Source: Saprospiraceae bacterium (GTDB lineage: Bacteria > Bacteroidota > Bacteroidia > Chitinophagales > Saprospiraceae). From it: a DNA stretch of 56,065 nucleotides. The DNA lies in contig JAIBCI010000085.1 of the NCBI GenBank assembly GCA_019694255.1, forward strand, positions 1 to 56,065, in the 5' to 3' direction. Positions 37,395 to 47,257 of this stretch are shown here, one piece after another (within the stretch, counting starts at the first letter, position 1; each line of letters starts with the position of its first letter). Below the pieces are notes generated by a model that was not told the DNA's origin, ran no database searches, and was given only the letters and a program-made list of their open reading frames with translations. The position numbers were made by a program, and so were the translations under genes.

Positions 37395-37949
37395 ATGATG
37401 AAGAATAATTATGTTGCTGTTATTCTGATTTCATCGATATTAATTAACACTTCTTGTCATAAAGATGATGTAAAACAGGATGAGACACCACCAATACTTT
37501 CTTGTACCCCGGTTGCTTTGTCAACTGTAAGTTCTTTTATCGCTTTTGGAGCAGATTTGAGTGCAACTCAAAAAAATCCTGCATTTGAGTACCTCGTAAA
37601 TTCTGACTCAGTTCATGTCAGGATATCATCATCCGGCAAAGTGGAAAGAATATTTTTAAATGACAATTTTGCGGATTACGAAATCTGGATCATGCCATTT
37701 TCTAATTCTGTATACAGGATTATTTATGACCATGTAACTGGCGTTTCAGTTAAAGAAGGTGTTATACTTAATGCAGGAGAGATTATCGGTACTGTAGGAA
37801 TTGGCAACCGTACAGAACTGCAAATAAATAAAGTTATAAACAAGTCAGAATTAGCATATTGCCCGTTTAATTTCGGGACTAAAGAATTTATTGAGGCACA
37901 CAAATTGATTAGTACTTCCTGGTGCCTTCAAGATACTGTAGTCCCTTAA
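37395..37949 (+). CDS. lipoprotein with degenerate M23-like (LytM) domain
   Basis: This 184-aa protein has a lipoprotein leader with Cys21 (NTSCHKDD). The mature part resembles the LytM/M23 peptidase fold: strand blocks near YEIWIMPF, an IIYDHVTGVSVKEG turn, and NAGEIIGTVGIGNRTELQI, the beta-hairpin usually containing 'G-x-x-V-x-A-G-x-x-I-G'. The zinc-binding HxxxD and HxH motifs of active M23 enzymes are not evident, so it is probably non-catalytic, if the family call is right. It may bind cell-wall or lipid ligands. The start could be ATG 37395 or 37398. Confidence 0.6.
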   Translation: MMKNNYVAVILISSILINTSCHKDDVKQDETPPILSCTPVALSTVSSFIAFGADLSATQKNPAFEYLVNSDSVHVRISSSGKVERIFLNDNFADYEIWIMPFSNSVYRIIYDHVTGVSVKEGVILNAGEIIGTVGIGNRTELQINKVINKSELAYCPFNFGTKEFIEAHKLISTSWCLQDTVVP

Positions 37950-38059
37950 ATTGCCTGTAATAATTCCGGACCTGACATAAGGGCAAGTGATATTAATTTA
38001 AAAGATTTCTGAACTATGTTCAGATGATTGCCAAGGGCTTTTGAGCATTTGAATTGTTG

Positions 38060-41000
38060 TTATTTGATCAGCGTTACATCCCCGTACAAAATACGTTTTT
38101 CACCGTCGACAAAAGTGATATAAGCAACATAGGCAAAAACGGCAGGATTGACTGATATTCCTTTAAAAGTTCCATCCCAGCCAAAGTTAGGGTTATTGGG
38201 AGGAAGATCATGTTCTTCATAAACCAATTCTCCCCAGCGGTCAAATATCTGTAACCTATCAATGCGTTGTAGCGTTGGCTTTCCAAAAATGGTAAACCGA
38301 TCGTTTTGGCTATCCCCGTTGGGCGAAAAAACATTGGGTGCCCAGGCATCTTTAATAATGGATACGTAAATATTAATTCTGGCTTCGGAAGTGCATTGAT
38401 TTTCATCTGTGACAGTCACATGAATAACCTGATCATGTGTTGGCGAAAGAAAAACGGTGGCACAACTGTCGCAAGACAATTCAGCTGAAGGTGACCAGTG
38501 GAATCGCGGATGAACAGCATTTGTCCACACACTTAGACGGATAGTTGATCCATATTCTGACGTCGTATCGATAATATTTGAAGAAATCATAGGATCCGAT
38601 AACTGTCCGATGACAGCTTCACCATTGGCCTCACATCCATTGGCATCTTTTGTAATAACACTGTAATGGCCACTTCGGAGATTCTTAAGTGTATCTGAAT
38701 TTTGGCCGGTATTCCAGAGAATACTATATGTGGGAACGCCACCTGTAACTCGTACTGTGGCAATACCACCATTATAAGGGCCACAACCAGCAGGCGTTGC
38801 ATCGGTGGATAGCTTGAGTGCGGGTGGTTCTGTTAGTAAAATGGAATCTTCTGCGGGGCAAAGATTTTTATCTAAAATCCTGACTTTGACCCATCCTGCA
38901 CTTAATCCACCTAAGGTGTCAATTCCCTGACCACTGGGCCACAGGTAAGTATAGTCCGGTGTTCCTCCGCTTACAATGACTTTAACACGGCCATCAAAAG
39001 ATCCGTTGCATCGCGTCGAATATCCATTGAAATCTGAAGTAACAGCGAGGTTTGATTTTAATTCGGGAGGTTCAGTAATTAGTATTGAATCATAAGCTGC
39101 GCAACCTAAGCTGTCAATAACCCTGACGTGGTACCATCCGGGTCCAAGGTCACGTATTTCACTTGTTTTCTCGTTTCTTCCAGCCCATTCATATGACCAA
39201 CCGGAATCTGATCCGATTCCGCGGGCAAGTAATACGGCCATACCATCGCCATGACATCGGATACTGTCAGTTTCAATTACTTCTGCTGCAGGCCTGTAAA
39301 TTTCTATATACACCGTGTCGAAATAACTGCAACCTGGTGATTTCGTGACTTTCAACACAACAGTATCATTGGATTCTGATCCTTCCATCAATAGAAATGG
39401 ATATTGATATTCAGTTAAAGGTCTATCTACCGAACCCAGTCGGTCTGCCTGAAGCCATAAATAATGATAGCCTCCAATAGAATCAAAACCAATTTCCTTA
39501 CGCACATCATGACAAATTCTGACCCTTCTGCTTTCTCCAATAATCTTTGGAGGATTGAGTATAAGCGTATCACCTGTGCAAAGGCAAGGATTATCGGTCG
39601 TTGTGATTACAGCAATCAAATTGCAGGTATAAATCCCTGGAATAGATTGGCTCCACTCCTTCCAATGTCTGGATAGACCTTCAATATCTGTACCCTTAAT
39701 AAAATCTGTTTTCACTAAAACATCTCCGGTATCTGGTGACCCATCAGCATTGCGATCATAGTAAAAGTCGATCCTGTAATCAATCCTGGCTGAAAATGGG
39801 GATTTGTTTTCGATCAGGTATTTCGCAGTCACTTGTTCTGATCCTCCGGCTTCTATTGTAGTGGTTATTTCTGAATCTAAAATTTTCAATTGTGGGCTGA
39901 GCGAGATCTGATCAAATCTCCATTCCTGAATTTGTAATAGCTGACTACACGAGCCATTAGGGATACTATTGCAGGGAACGTACTGTTCTGAATTCATTAA
40001 AAGCCTGAAGTCGGTCGCTTTACAAAGCTCAATGCATGTACGTTCGAGTTGTAATTCAAAAACAGCGCTGTCGCCATTTAAAATGGGTCCCTCCAGAGGA
40101 ACCTCAACCGACTCAAGCCCATCGAGGAAATAAAATCTGGCGGCACTTCCATCCACATGTTTCAGTGATTGAAACGTTCCCGGAATAAAACTTAGTTCCT
40201 TTGCGTAAATAAAATACAATTTTTGTTTTAATGTATTTAAAGAGTCATTTTTAGAGGTTAGTACGCAACGAACCTTGAATATTTTTCCACAAGCGCTATC
40301 GGCAGAAAAACCCAGATGAATATCATATAAGTCTTTGGAATTCTGATTTATCCGCCGGAATTGAAACGGGTCCGAATGTATGATTTGTGATTTCTTCAAC
40401 TGGTTGCACACGTTGGTAGAAAGCACATAAAATGAAATGGACTGACCGTCCTCAAGGTCGCAATTTCCGTCAAACGTAATATGTATTAGCAAGTAGTTTT
40501 CATCGACTCTGTAAAACCCCGGAATACCATTGGTAAAAATTGTAGTGCTCAGGTCCCAGAAAAAGATTCCTTTTTGAGCTGACTGGGTTGGAGGAGGCAG
40601 CTGAATGAAATTTCCTTTCGGGTATTCAAGTATTGCATTTCTGAAGATCATGCCATCCGGTGAGACCATGTAAAATCTGTTGTTGAAACTATGCCCGAGA
40701 CCGGAATTGTAAATCTGAACAACATATTGAAAACTGTCGCAAGGTTGCGCTAGGCTGTCTTTGGGTTGCGAGAGCAATTCGAGCCTTAAGGTTGATTCTT
40801 CAGGTTCATAGTGGAGAATTGCGCGATGAGCGTACGCACGGCATTTTCCATTTAAACTATCGTATTCAATTGGATAACCAGAACAGGAATTTCCAGAGTA
40901 TACAATAATGGAATCCCGCTGGCAGGAATTAAAATGTGTAAAAAGTTGAAACTCCCGTGTATCATAGAGTGTGTCTAGCTCATAAATGATTTTATTGCTT

Positions 41001-44000
41001 CCGCGAAACCTTGGCTGATGTTTTCTTGATGAGCCTGAAGGAAGGTATTCAATGAGGCTATCGATCATGATATATCCTGAAGGATTTTCAAACTGCATCC
41101 AGGTGTTGTGGTAAGTAAAGAACCGACGAGGTGTTGAATTGCTGTTAGTTGAACTGAGCTTAAATTGCCAGCTAACAGTAGTATCTTTTAATATTTGTTT
41201 TTCAACTTGATCAAAGGACACATCAGTGCCGGCTGTATTTACGGCAATCTTTGAAATTGTGCTGAAGGTCTTATGAAGACTGGTATCTTCAAGATGTCGC
41301 AGATATCGGAATTTTTTATAGATTGAGATTGTATCGCTTTGCGTTACATAACATTCGGGCCTCAAATTAAAAAAGAATACATGCTGAACCAATTCAAAAT
41401 CTTCTTTGTCGTTGAACTTGCTGAATTCGATAATAGTGTAACCCAAACTGTCACGAACATTGGGTTGAATAAACGATGTGTCATATTGAAGATTACCGCT
41501 AGATCCTTTCCTGGTAATACGAACGTAATTAGGGTTATTATTCTGAAAAATAAAAAAAGGCGGTATAGTAATCTTTAAGGTGTCCACCAGATAAGTACTT
41601 CGAAATTCATTTTTGAAAGGGTCTGGATCTTCTGGATAACTACCGTAAGAATCAACAGTTGCTTCAATTCGAAAATCACCGCAAACAGATAAATACTGAG
41701 ATGTTTTAGTCAGATCAGGCGCATTATAATATTCCTGTCGCAGTGAATTATATCCAGTATAGGGCTTTCCGGTGAAGATATTGAGTACACCGTACTTTGT
41801 TTCCTGCATGGTGCATCCATCCTGATTATAGGTTAGTTGAGAGTATAAATTAGTCTTGGTCCACTGCGTATATTCAGATGCAGGAATTACCGCCTTGATG
41901 ACCAGTATCATTGAGTCCGGGGTGCTTAGACTCCCGGAAAGACAATTGCCGAATTGTGCGCTAAGATTTACTTCACGCAGGAAATACCTGTAAAAATTAT
42001 TTTGGTTGAGATTATCAAATTCAGACCCCAGCAGATTTCGGCAATAAGACCATCGTTTGGTTTCTCCGTCAAAGTATTTCAATGTGTCTGAAAGCCATTG
42101 AATATCCCTAATCGTATCTACCTGATTGCTTGCATTATAATAAAGCCTAGGGTAATATGCCAGGCGAAGGAATACATTGGAGTAAGATGCATTACATAAA
42201 ATGTCAATGGGAATATAAATCAGAAAAGTATCATAGGTAAAAAAATAATTGTGTGATATCGAATCAACTTCAGGATTGATTTTGCTGCGCTTTGTTGAAT
42301 CTTTGTATCCTGCAGTAAGTCTTTTAAACTGATATTCTTTTATGGTTAGTTTGCCGGGAGAATTCTGGCCCCCGCCATTGGGATTACAGACCGCTGCGAA
42401 AGCAGGAGAATTTCCGCAATATAAAGGGATCTTCTGAAAGCATTTGTCACCACAAAAATAATCCACCTCAATCCTGAGGCTGTATTTCGGGCCACCGCTT
42501 CCGGTGCAAAAGGTGCAGCTCGTATTAACGCCGCCCGAACCTGAATTTGGATCGCATTTAAATTTTACAGGTATGGCAACTGAAAAACTAGCTGTATCCG
42601 TGCTGAAATAGATCAGATTGCCGTTTCTGGTGTATTGTATAGGTTTTCCGTTGACTAGAATATCCGCTCCCTTCTGTAAATCGGCAACGGGGGGTAATAT
42701 AATTCTGATAGCAGCACTGTCCTTGTCACAAAACCCTAAAAAGTTATGTTCATTTTTATACGTTTGAAAAACGATAGTATCGGTCTCCTGATCAATGTAA
42801 ACTCCTTTAATACTGCTCGTGTAGACTGAAGGGCGTGACCACTGGTAACTATGGGAATAGTAATATGAATCAAATGTGCCGGCTGTCTTGCAATAGTTGT
42901 TAAAATCGCCTTTAAGCCGGAGAATGTGATAATCAAAGACGTTTTGGTCACATCCAAGCTGTAGACATGTCGGATCCATTTCGTACTGGAGTGATAACCT
43001 GATGGTATCATAGGGACCTAAATCATCGTAAAATCCGTCATTGTCGAGGTCGCTCAACCCGCCAGGACCGTCAGGATCTGTTGAAAGTCTTCTGAAGTCA
43101 AGGCCGTACCCGCTAAATCCATTGTAAGTAACAGGTATTAATCTGCCATTGAGTCTGGCCTCCTTAATTCGCAGGCAGTTGTCTCGTAATGGTTCAGTGT
43201 ATTGGTTATTTTGAATCACAGACCATCCCGAATTCAGAAAAAGGTTATATACACTATTTCCAAGATTAAAATTTCCATTGACGCTGGTGTTAAATATTTT
43301 CAGGTTGACCACTCCATCTCTGCAGGGAGAGGCCGTAATCTGGGTATCCTGTATTGTGCCAAGTTTGGGCGTGCCGGTGATAGCCTGTATCTTGATTTTA
43401 TCATCAATTTGAAACTCACAGGTTTGCTCGGCGCAGGGTAACCTCAGCCGGTGGGAAATTTGAAAATCAGTCTCACAGGCATCGAGGACTACTTCCTGAG
43501 ATATGTCAATGATTTCCCCTCTTTCAAAAAATGCATTACCATTACCAATCTGGTAAAAGTCTTTCCCATTAAAATCTACGGTATCTCCATTGGCACTAAG
43601 CTTTCCAAGATTGGCATTCAGAATTGTCATCCTGTCATCACCTGACACATACAAAGAAAAACTGTCCAGTGCAAGTTGTCCTATATTGACAATCCTGAAT
43701 TTCTTTTTAAAGGATGCAGTTTGCTCATCGTAGTACAATCCGAGGTTAATTATTGAAATTTTGGGAATGAAAATTGTCGCAGCACGAACGCCTGAACTGA
43801 TTTGGTTTTTTGCTACGTTCATAACCATTTCAAGGCTATCCTCATGACTTTGTATAGCGCAACCGTGATTTAGCCAGAAGCTAAATGAAATGGATTCGCA
43901 TAGATCGAGAAAATCAAGTCCGAAGACCGGGCCTCTTGGATCTGAGTCACTGAGCAGGTGTATATTGCCAGCCGAAAGACTGCCTTGACGGTAGCTGATA

Positions 44001-44197
44001 TGTACCCCCGTAAGCAACTGAAGCGTTGCGCCGGTAACGGGTTTGTTACTTTCATTGGTTACCCGCACTTCAACCGGAAGTCCCTGACAGGGGTCAACCC
44101 CGATTGGAAAGTGCATTTCAAGATATACCTGCGCAGAAGCCCTCGATCCAAGTAACAAAAAAATTATATTTAATAGGAACTGCCTGTTCATGATCAT
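38060..44197 (-). CDS. giant T9SS type B protein with SprB repeats
   Basis: This 2045-aa secreted protein has a signal peptide (about 1-22, ends ASAQ). It then has a very long Cys-containing beta-rich region with DUF11-like spacer segments, and three SprB-type repeats close to the C-terminus (about 1740-1930). Each repeat has a Cys-x-Gly-x-x-Asp/Gly-Gly start, a 'Y-x-W-x-x-G' core and a 'D-x-x-x-C' strand. The last 85 residues, starting WAPNVFSPNGDSQND, are the type B gliding-associated sorting domain. Such proteins go out by T9SS and act as surface adhesins or gliding components. The gene is monocistronic. Many Cys residues suggest disulfide-stabilised domains. Confidence 0.88.
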   Translation of the reverse strand: MIMNRQFLLNIIFLLLGSRASAQVYLEMHFPIGVDPCQGLPVEVRVTNESNKPVTGATLQLLTGVHISYRQGSLSAGNIHLLSDSDPRGPVFGLDFLDLCESISFSFWLNHGCAIQSHEDSLEMVMNVAKNQISSGVRAATIFIPKISIINLGLYYDEQTASFKKKFRIVNIGQLALDSFSLYVSGDDRMTILNANLGKLSANGDTVDFNGKDFYQIGNGNAFFERGEIIDISQEVVLDACETDFQISHRLRLPCAEQTCEFQIDDKIKIQAITGTPKLGTIQDTQITASPCRDGVVNLKIFNTSVNGNFNLGNSVYNLFLNSGWSVIQNNQYTEPLRDNCLRIKEARLNGRLIPVTYNGFSGYGLDFRRLSTDPDGPGGLSDLDNDGFYDDLGPYDTIRLSLQYEMDPTCLQLGCDQNVFDYHILRLKGDFNNYCKTAGTFDSYYYSHSYQWSRPSVYTSSIKGVYIDQETDTIVFQTYKNEHNFLGFCDKDSAAIRIILPPVADLQKGADILVNGKPIQYTRNGNLIYFSTDTASFSVAIPVKFKCDPNSGSGGVNTSCTFCTGSGGPKYSLRIEVDYFCGDKCFQKIPLYCGNSPAFAAVCNPNGGGQNSPGKLTIKEYQFKRLTAGYKDSTKRSKINPEVDSISHNYFFTYDTFLIYIPIDILCNASYSNVFLRLAYYPRLYYNASNQVDTIRDIQWLSDTLKYFDGETKRWSYCRNLLGSEFDNLNQNNFYRYFLREVNLSAQFGNCLSGSLSTPDSMILVIKAVIPASEYTQWTKTNLYSQLTYNQDGCTMQETKYGVLNIFTGKPYTGYNSLRQEYYNAPDLTKTSQYLSVCGDFRIEATVDSYGSYPEDPDPFKNEFRSTYLVDTLKITIPPFFIFQNNNPNYVRITRKGSSGNLQYDTSFIQPNVRDSLGYTIIEFSKFNDKEDFELVQHVFFFNLRPECYVTQSDTISIYKKFRYLRHLEDTSLHKTFSTISKIAVNTAGTDVSFDQVEKQILKDTTVSWQFKLSSTNSNSTPRRFFTYHNTWMQFENPSGYIMIDSLIEYLPSGSSRKHQPRFRGSNKIIYELDTLYDTREFQLFTHFNSCQRDSIIVYSGNSCSGYPIEYDSLNGKCRAYAHRAILHYEPEESTLRLELLSQPKDSLAQPCDSFQYVVQIYNSGLGHSFNNRFYMVSPDGMIFRNAILEYPKGNFIQLPPPTQSAQKGIFFWDLSTTIFTNGIPGFYRVDENYLLIHITFDGNCDLEDGQSISFYVLSTNVCNQLKKSQIIHSDPFQFRRINQNSKDLYDIHLGFSADSACGKIFKVRCVLTSKNDSLNTLKQKLYFIYAKELSFIPGTFQSLKHVDGSAARFYFLDGLESVEVPLEGPILNGDSAVFELQLERTCIELCKATDFRLLMNSEQYVPCNSIPNGSCSQLLQIQEWRFDQISLSPQLKILDSEITTTIEAGGSEQVTAKYLIENKSPFSARIDYRIDFYYDRNADGSPDTGDVLVKTDFIKGTDIEGLSRHWKEWSQSIPGIYTCNLIAVITTTDNPCLCTGDTLILNPPKIIGESRRVRICHDVRKEIGFDSIGGYHYLWLQADRLGSVDRPLTEYQYPFLLMEGSESNDTVVLKVTKSPGCSYFDTVYIEIYRPAAEVIETDSIRCHGDGMAVLLARGIGSDSGWSYEWAGRNEKTSEIRDLGPGWYHVRVIDSLGCAAYDSILITEPPELKSNLAVTSDFNGYSTRCNGSFDGRVKVIVSGGTPDYTYLWPSGQGIDTLGGLSAGWVKVRILDKNLCPAEDSILLTEPPALKLSTDATPAGCGPYNGGIATVRVTGGVPTYSILWNTGQNSDTLKNLRSGHYSVITKDANGCEANGEAVIGQLSDPMISSNIIDTTSEYGSTIRLSVWTNAVHPRFHWSPSAELSCDSCATVFLSPTHDQVIHVTVTDENQCTSEARINIYVSIIKDAWAPNVFSPNGDSQNDRFTIFGKPTLQRIDRLQIFDRWGELVYEEHDLPPNNPNFGWDGTFKGISVNPAVFAYVAYITFVDGEKRILYGDVTLIK

Positions 44198-44494
44198 GTA
44201 AATTTACTAAACCGGACTTAAACAAATCTTTTTTTTGGCGCTCCGTTTCTGTGATTTCCATATGGCCTGATGGTTTGTGATCAATAGCTCATGTAAGGCT
44301 TGCCTGATGAATGGGCATGCTAACGCACTCAAATGATCTGCAGTATTGCGTTCAGGTTCATTATAATCTTAGTAATTGTTAAGCAATATGGAGGTCTAAA
44401 GGATGCATCTATTCATATAAACGTACATCCTTTATGTTGAGCACTGAAATGAATTGTAACGGATCAGTGTTATTCATATAAATATTTGAGAAGT
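44198..44494. other. divergent intergenic region
   Basis: About 300 nt, A/T-rich, between the start of the giant type B protein gene and the small gene at 44495. TTTG and TAAATTTA on the minus strand near 44205-44235 could be a weak promoter for the giant gene. Nothing else was seen. Confidence 0.4.
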
Positions 44495-44929
44495 ATGACC
44501 GTGATTCAGAAAGTTAATAATCAGATTGTTAAGGCATTTGAGAAGCTTTACGAACAAGTATTTATTGTTGGAAAATTAACACGCGATAGGATTGAAGGGC
44601 TGATCCTGAGCTGGGTGAATGTCTTCCCTATGTTGGAATCAAATCATCTGCAGGTAAGCAGCTATGGCGTTAATGTTGGCATGAATCCTTCGCTTGATGT
44701 AGAGCTGATCGGGGATCCTGTACTGATCAATGAACATACTTTGCCGGGAATTATTGCCTCGCTGGGCAATAATCGGCCAGCGATAACGGTGTTTCGTGCG
44801 ATACAAAAGGCGATCCTGTGGCATCGGAAAATGTCGATTCACTCGCCTTATGATAAAATTTATGTAAAGCTATTGATCAGTATTCAACCGGAAGTAAAGG
44901 TGTATTTAGGTACACCGGTTTTGACTTAG
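44495..44929 (+). CDS. hypothetical 144-aa protein
   Basis: The start was set at ATG 44495 (MTVIQKVNNQ); a TTG 9 nt earlier is possible. The protein has no signal peptide or clear membrane helix. It has a balanced composition and an amphipathic N-terminal helix, so it is probably a soluble real protein. I recognise no family and no catalytic motif. It is followed by a gap of about 135 nt and an independent promoter for the next gene. Confidence 0.55.
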   Translation: MTVIQKVNNQIVKAFEKLYEQVFIVGKLTRDRIEGLILSWVNVFPMLESNHLQVSSYGVNVGMNPSLDVELIGDPVLINEHTLPGIIASLGNNRPAITVFRAIQKAILWHRKMSIHSPYDKIYVKLLISIQPEVKVYLGTPVLT

Positions 44930-45016
44930 TGCATTTTGCCAAGGTCTTCAATTCGTAAGTTGTTGATAATGAGGCATTACATTTAATTAAAGTAATGTTA
45001 ATTAGGGAGATTGTGG

Positions 45017-45047
45017 TTGTTTTAATACTCTGAAGCCGGTATTTTTG
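45017..45047 (+). promoter_or_regulatory. Bacteroidota promoter for the TPR lipoprotein gene
   Basis: TTGT at 45017-45020 (-33-like) and TATTTTTG at 45040-45047 (-7 element) are separated by 19 nt, the usual Bacteroidota spacing. The -7 lies 17 nt before the ATG. Confidence 0.5.
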
Positions 45048-45064
45048 TTCGAAATTCAAGAATC

Positions 45065-45955
45065 ATGCGCTTATTGATTTTGTTTTTATTCCTGGCAATG
45101 ATCAGCCCTTCCTGCAAAAATAACCCGGGCGCTGATCAGGCGCTGGTTCAGGCGGAAAAACAATTCAATGAAAATCCCACTGAAGAAAATTATTCGGCTT
45201 TAATGGGCAAATACCTGGAGAAAATCAGGCAATCGACTTCAACTCAGGATATCAGTGGATTGCTGGTCAATGCGGTACAGGCTTCGAGAAAATCCAATCA
45301 CAATGATCAGGAATTGCTGTTTCTCAATAATCTGGTGAAAGCATACCCTGATCGTTCGGATAAAAGAGAAAACATTTTGCGCCTGATAGAGCTACTTCAC
45401 AAAGCAGGAAAACACACAACAGCCGATGAACTTTCCTATGCATTCCTTAAAGCATATCCTGGTGATAGTATGGGGGAGGAGCTAAAGAATAAATTGCCAA
45501 AAGGTTCTACTCCGGAAGACTATATCGCCGAAATCGGCCGGTCGATTTTTGCGGATACGGTCAGGGGGTTTGATGAGCAAAAAGCCATGGCATACGTAGA
45601 TGCCTGTGAAGCTTATGCGATGGTTTTGAACAATGATGAGAAAACGCCAGATTTTCTTTACAAGGCAGCAGAGACCGCGCATACCTTAAAAACTTTTGAA
45701 AAATCATTTGCACTTTATGACTGGATCATCGACAAATACCCTAAATCGCCACGGGCACCTATTGCGCTTTTTATGAAGGGATTTATTTTTGATGCGACAC
45801 TACATGATTCAGCCAATGCTGCAAAATTCTACAGTGAATTTATTGCCAAGTATCCCAACGCTGAATTTGTCAAAGATGCTAAAGTCCTGATGAGTAATCT
45901 GGGCAAATCTGACGAAGAAGTCCTTAAAAGCATAAGAGAAAAAGGTGGCAATTGA
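45065..45955 (+). CDS. TPR-containing lipoprotein
   Basis: This 296-aa protein has a lipoprotein leader with Cys17 (PSCKNN). The rest is alpha-helical with tetratricopeptide-like repeats, most clearly near residues 195-280 (FLYKAAETAHTLKTFEKSFALYDWIIDKYPKS...). It resembles BamD/YbgF-type helical-repeat proteins that work as assembly platforms at the outer membrane. The specific partner is unknown. It is convergent with the gene at 46001. Confidence 0.82.
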   Translation: MRLLILFLFLAMISPSCKNNPGADQALVQAEKQFNENPTEENYSALMGKYLEKIRQSTSTQDISGLLVNAVQASRKSNHNDQELLFLNNLVKAYPDRSDKRENILRLIELLHKAGKHTTADELSYAFLKAYPGDSMGEELKNKLPKGSTPEDYIAEIGRSIFADTVRGFDEQKAMAYVDACEAYAMVLNNDEKTPDFLYKAAETAHTLKTFEKSFALYDWIIDKYPKSPRAPIALFMKGFIFDATLHDSANAAKFYSEFIAKYPNAEFVKDAKVLMSNLGKSDEEVLKSIREKGGN

Positions 45956-46000
45956 TGACCTCCTGTAATTAGGCCGAATAAGTTAAGGCATCTGATTTGT

Positions 46001-46480
46001 CTAAATCAAACGGTAATGCCATGAATTTTTTAGCGGCTTCAACCAGCTACTTATAAACTCATCCTTTCGCTGGACAAGATGATCAAAAAACAAAGTATCA
46101 TCTCCAATCTCACCATGGTCATAAGCTTCTTTGAGTTTATGCATGGCAATGTTTTTTACACTTTCTCCCTCAATATACTGAAAAATCATACGCTGAAGGA
46201 AGTCAACCTTGTATTTGATATTCATTGATTGGATAAAATGAACAGACTTGTCAATTGAACATCCGCCAGGTAGATTTCTTTGCTCATCCACAACAAGTAC
46301 GATAAACTGATGATGTAGGATTCCGCCTGTCGCCACAAGATCCACTTGATGGCTTCGCCAATTTCTGACAAATTCAGTTATGTCATCCAGGCATTCCTGA
46401 ATTCTGTTCTCATCAATGGGCGTGGCAGCTGGGTATATCCATACTCGTGCATTGTCTGGAAAGGCAAGCAGGTCTAGCAT
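46001..46480 (-). CDS. conserved Bacteroidota protein of unknown function
   Basis: This 159-aa soluble protein starts at ATG 46480 (MLDLLAFPDNARVWIYPA); a TTG start at 46495 would overlap the upstream gene. Close relatives in this phylum are often labelled 'ABC transporter ATPase', but I see no Walker A or signature motif, so that label is not supported. An NWRSHQVDLVATGGI block and 'VLVVDEQRNLPGGCSIDKSVHFIQ' look like conserved core strands. It is the last gene of the Fe-S operon, 5 nt after the CCG-domain gene, so it may be linked to that electron-transfer module. Confidence 0.8.
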   Translation of the reverse strand: MLDLLAFPDNARVWIYPAATPIDENRIQECLDDITEFVRNWRSHQVDLVATGGILHHQFIVLVVDEQRNLPGGCSIDKSVHFIQSMNIKYKVDFLQRMIFQYIEGESVKNIAMHKLKEAYDHGEIGDDTLFFDHLVQRKDEFISSWLKPLKNSWHYRLI

Positions 46481-46485
46481 GCTGA

Positions 46486-47256
46486 TTAAACACAATTTTC
46501 AAGAATTAGTTCGGTAAGATCAAGTACCATGATCTCTTGTTGTTTGTCCAGTGATTTTATTCCATCTTCCAGCATTGTTATGCAGAATGGACAATTGGCT
46601 ACGACTTTATTTGAGCCGGAGGCTACTACTTCGCCAGCTCTTTCGATGTTGATACGCTTGTGACCGGGTTCATCTTCCTTGAACATCTGCGCTCCGCCGG
46701 CACCGCAGCAAAGTCCATTCTTACGGGATCGCTTGAGCTCGCGAATCTCTGTTTTTAAATGGCCAATTACTTCACGGGGCGCTTCATATACACCATTGAT
46801 TCGTCCGAGGTAACAGGAATCATGGTAAGTTACAGGTGCTGTTGAAGTGTCATGGATTTTGATTAGGCCATCATTGAGCAGTTGCTCCAGGAACTGACTG
46901 TGATGTAATACTTCATAGGTGCCGCCGAGTGCAGGATATTCATTGCGCAATGTATTAAAGCAATGAGGACAAGTACATACGATTTTTTTAACTTTGTAGA
47001 GATTCAGTGTCTCTATATTTTGTAAGGCAAGTATCTGGAACAAGAACTCGTTTCCTGCTCGTCGTGCAGGATCTCCGGTGCACTTTTCTTCCTCGCCAAG
47101 AATGGCAAAAGATATACCGGCCCTGGTTAGTATTTCTGCAAAGGCGCGGCTGATTTTTTGAGCACGGGCATCATATGAACCGGCACAACCAACCCAGAAC
47201 AAGATCTCTGGTTGTCCACCCTGTGCAACGACCTCATTGTAAATTGGAACATTCAT
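46486..47256 (-). CDS. CCG-domain Fe-S protein (FadF/HdrB-like)
   Basis: This 256-aa protein has two CCG domains. The first includes the WVGCAGSYDAR and TCPHCFNTLRNEYP blocks, and the second HDSCYLGR, CCGAGGAQMFKEDEP and NCPFC. CCG domains bind noncubane [4Fe-4S] clusters in heterodisulfide reductases and in FadF/EMO-type enzymes. With the membrane Fe-S protein at 48255-49550 it looks like a split form of FadF, which links ETF electrons to menaquinone. No etf gene is in the window. It lies 1 nt downstream of the DUF1028 gene. Confidence 0.88.
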   Translation of the reverse strand: MNVPIYNEVVAQGGQPEILFWVGCAGSYDARAQKISRAFAEILTRAGISFAILGEEEKCTGDPARRAGNEFLFQILALQNIETLNLYKVKKIVCTCPHCFNTLRNEYPALGGTYEVLHHSQFLEQLLNDGLIKIHDTSTAPVTYHDSCYLGRINGVYEAPREVIGHLKTEIRELKRSRKNGLCCGAGGAQMFKEDEPGHKRINIERAGEVVASGSNKVVANCPFCITMLEDGIKSLDKQQEIMVLDLTELILENCV

Positions 47257-47257
47257 T

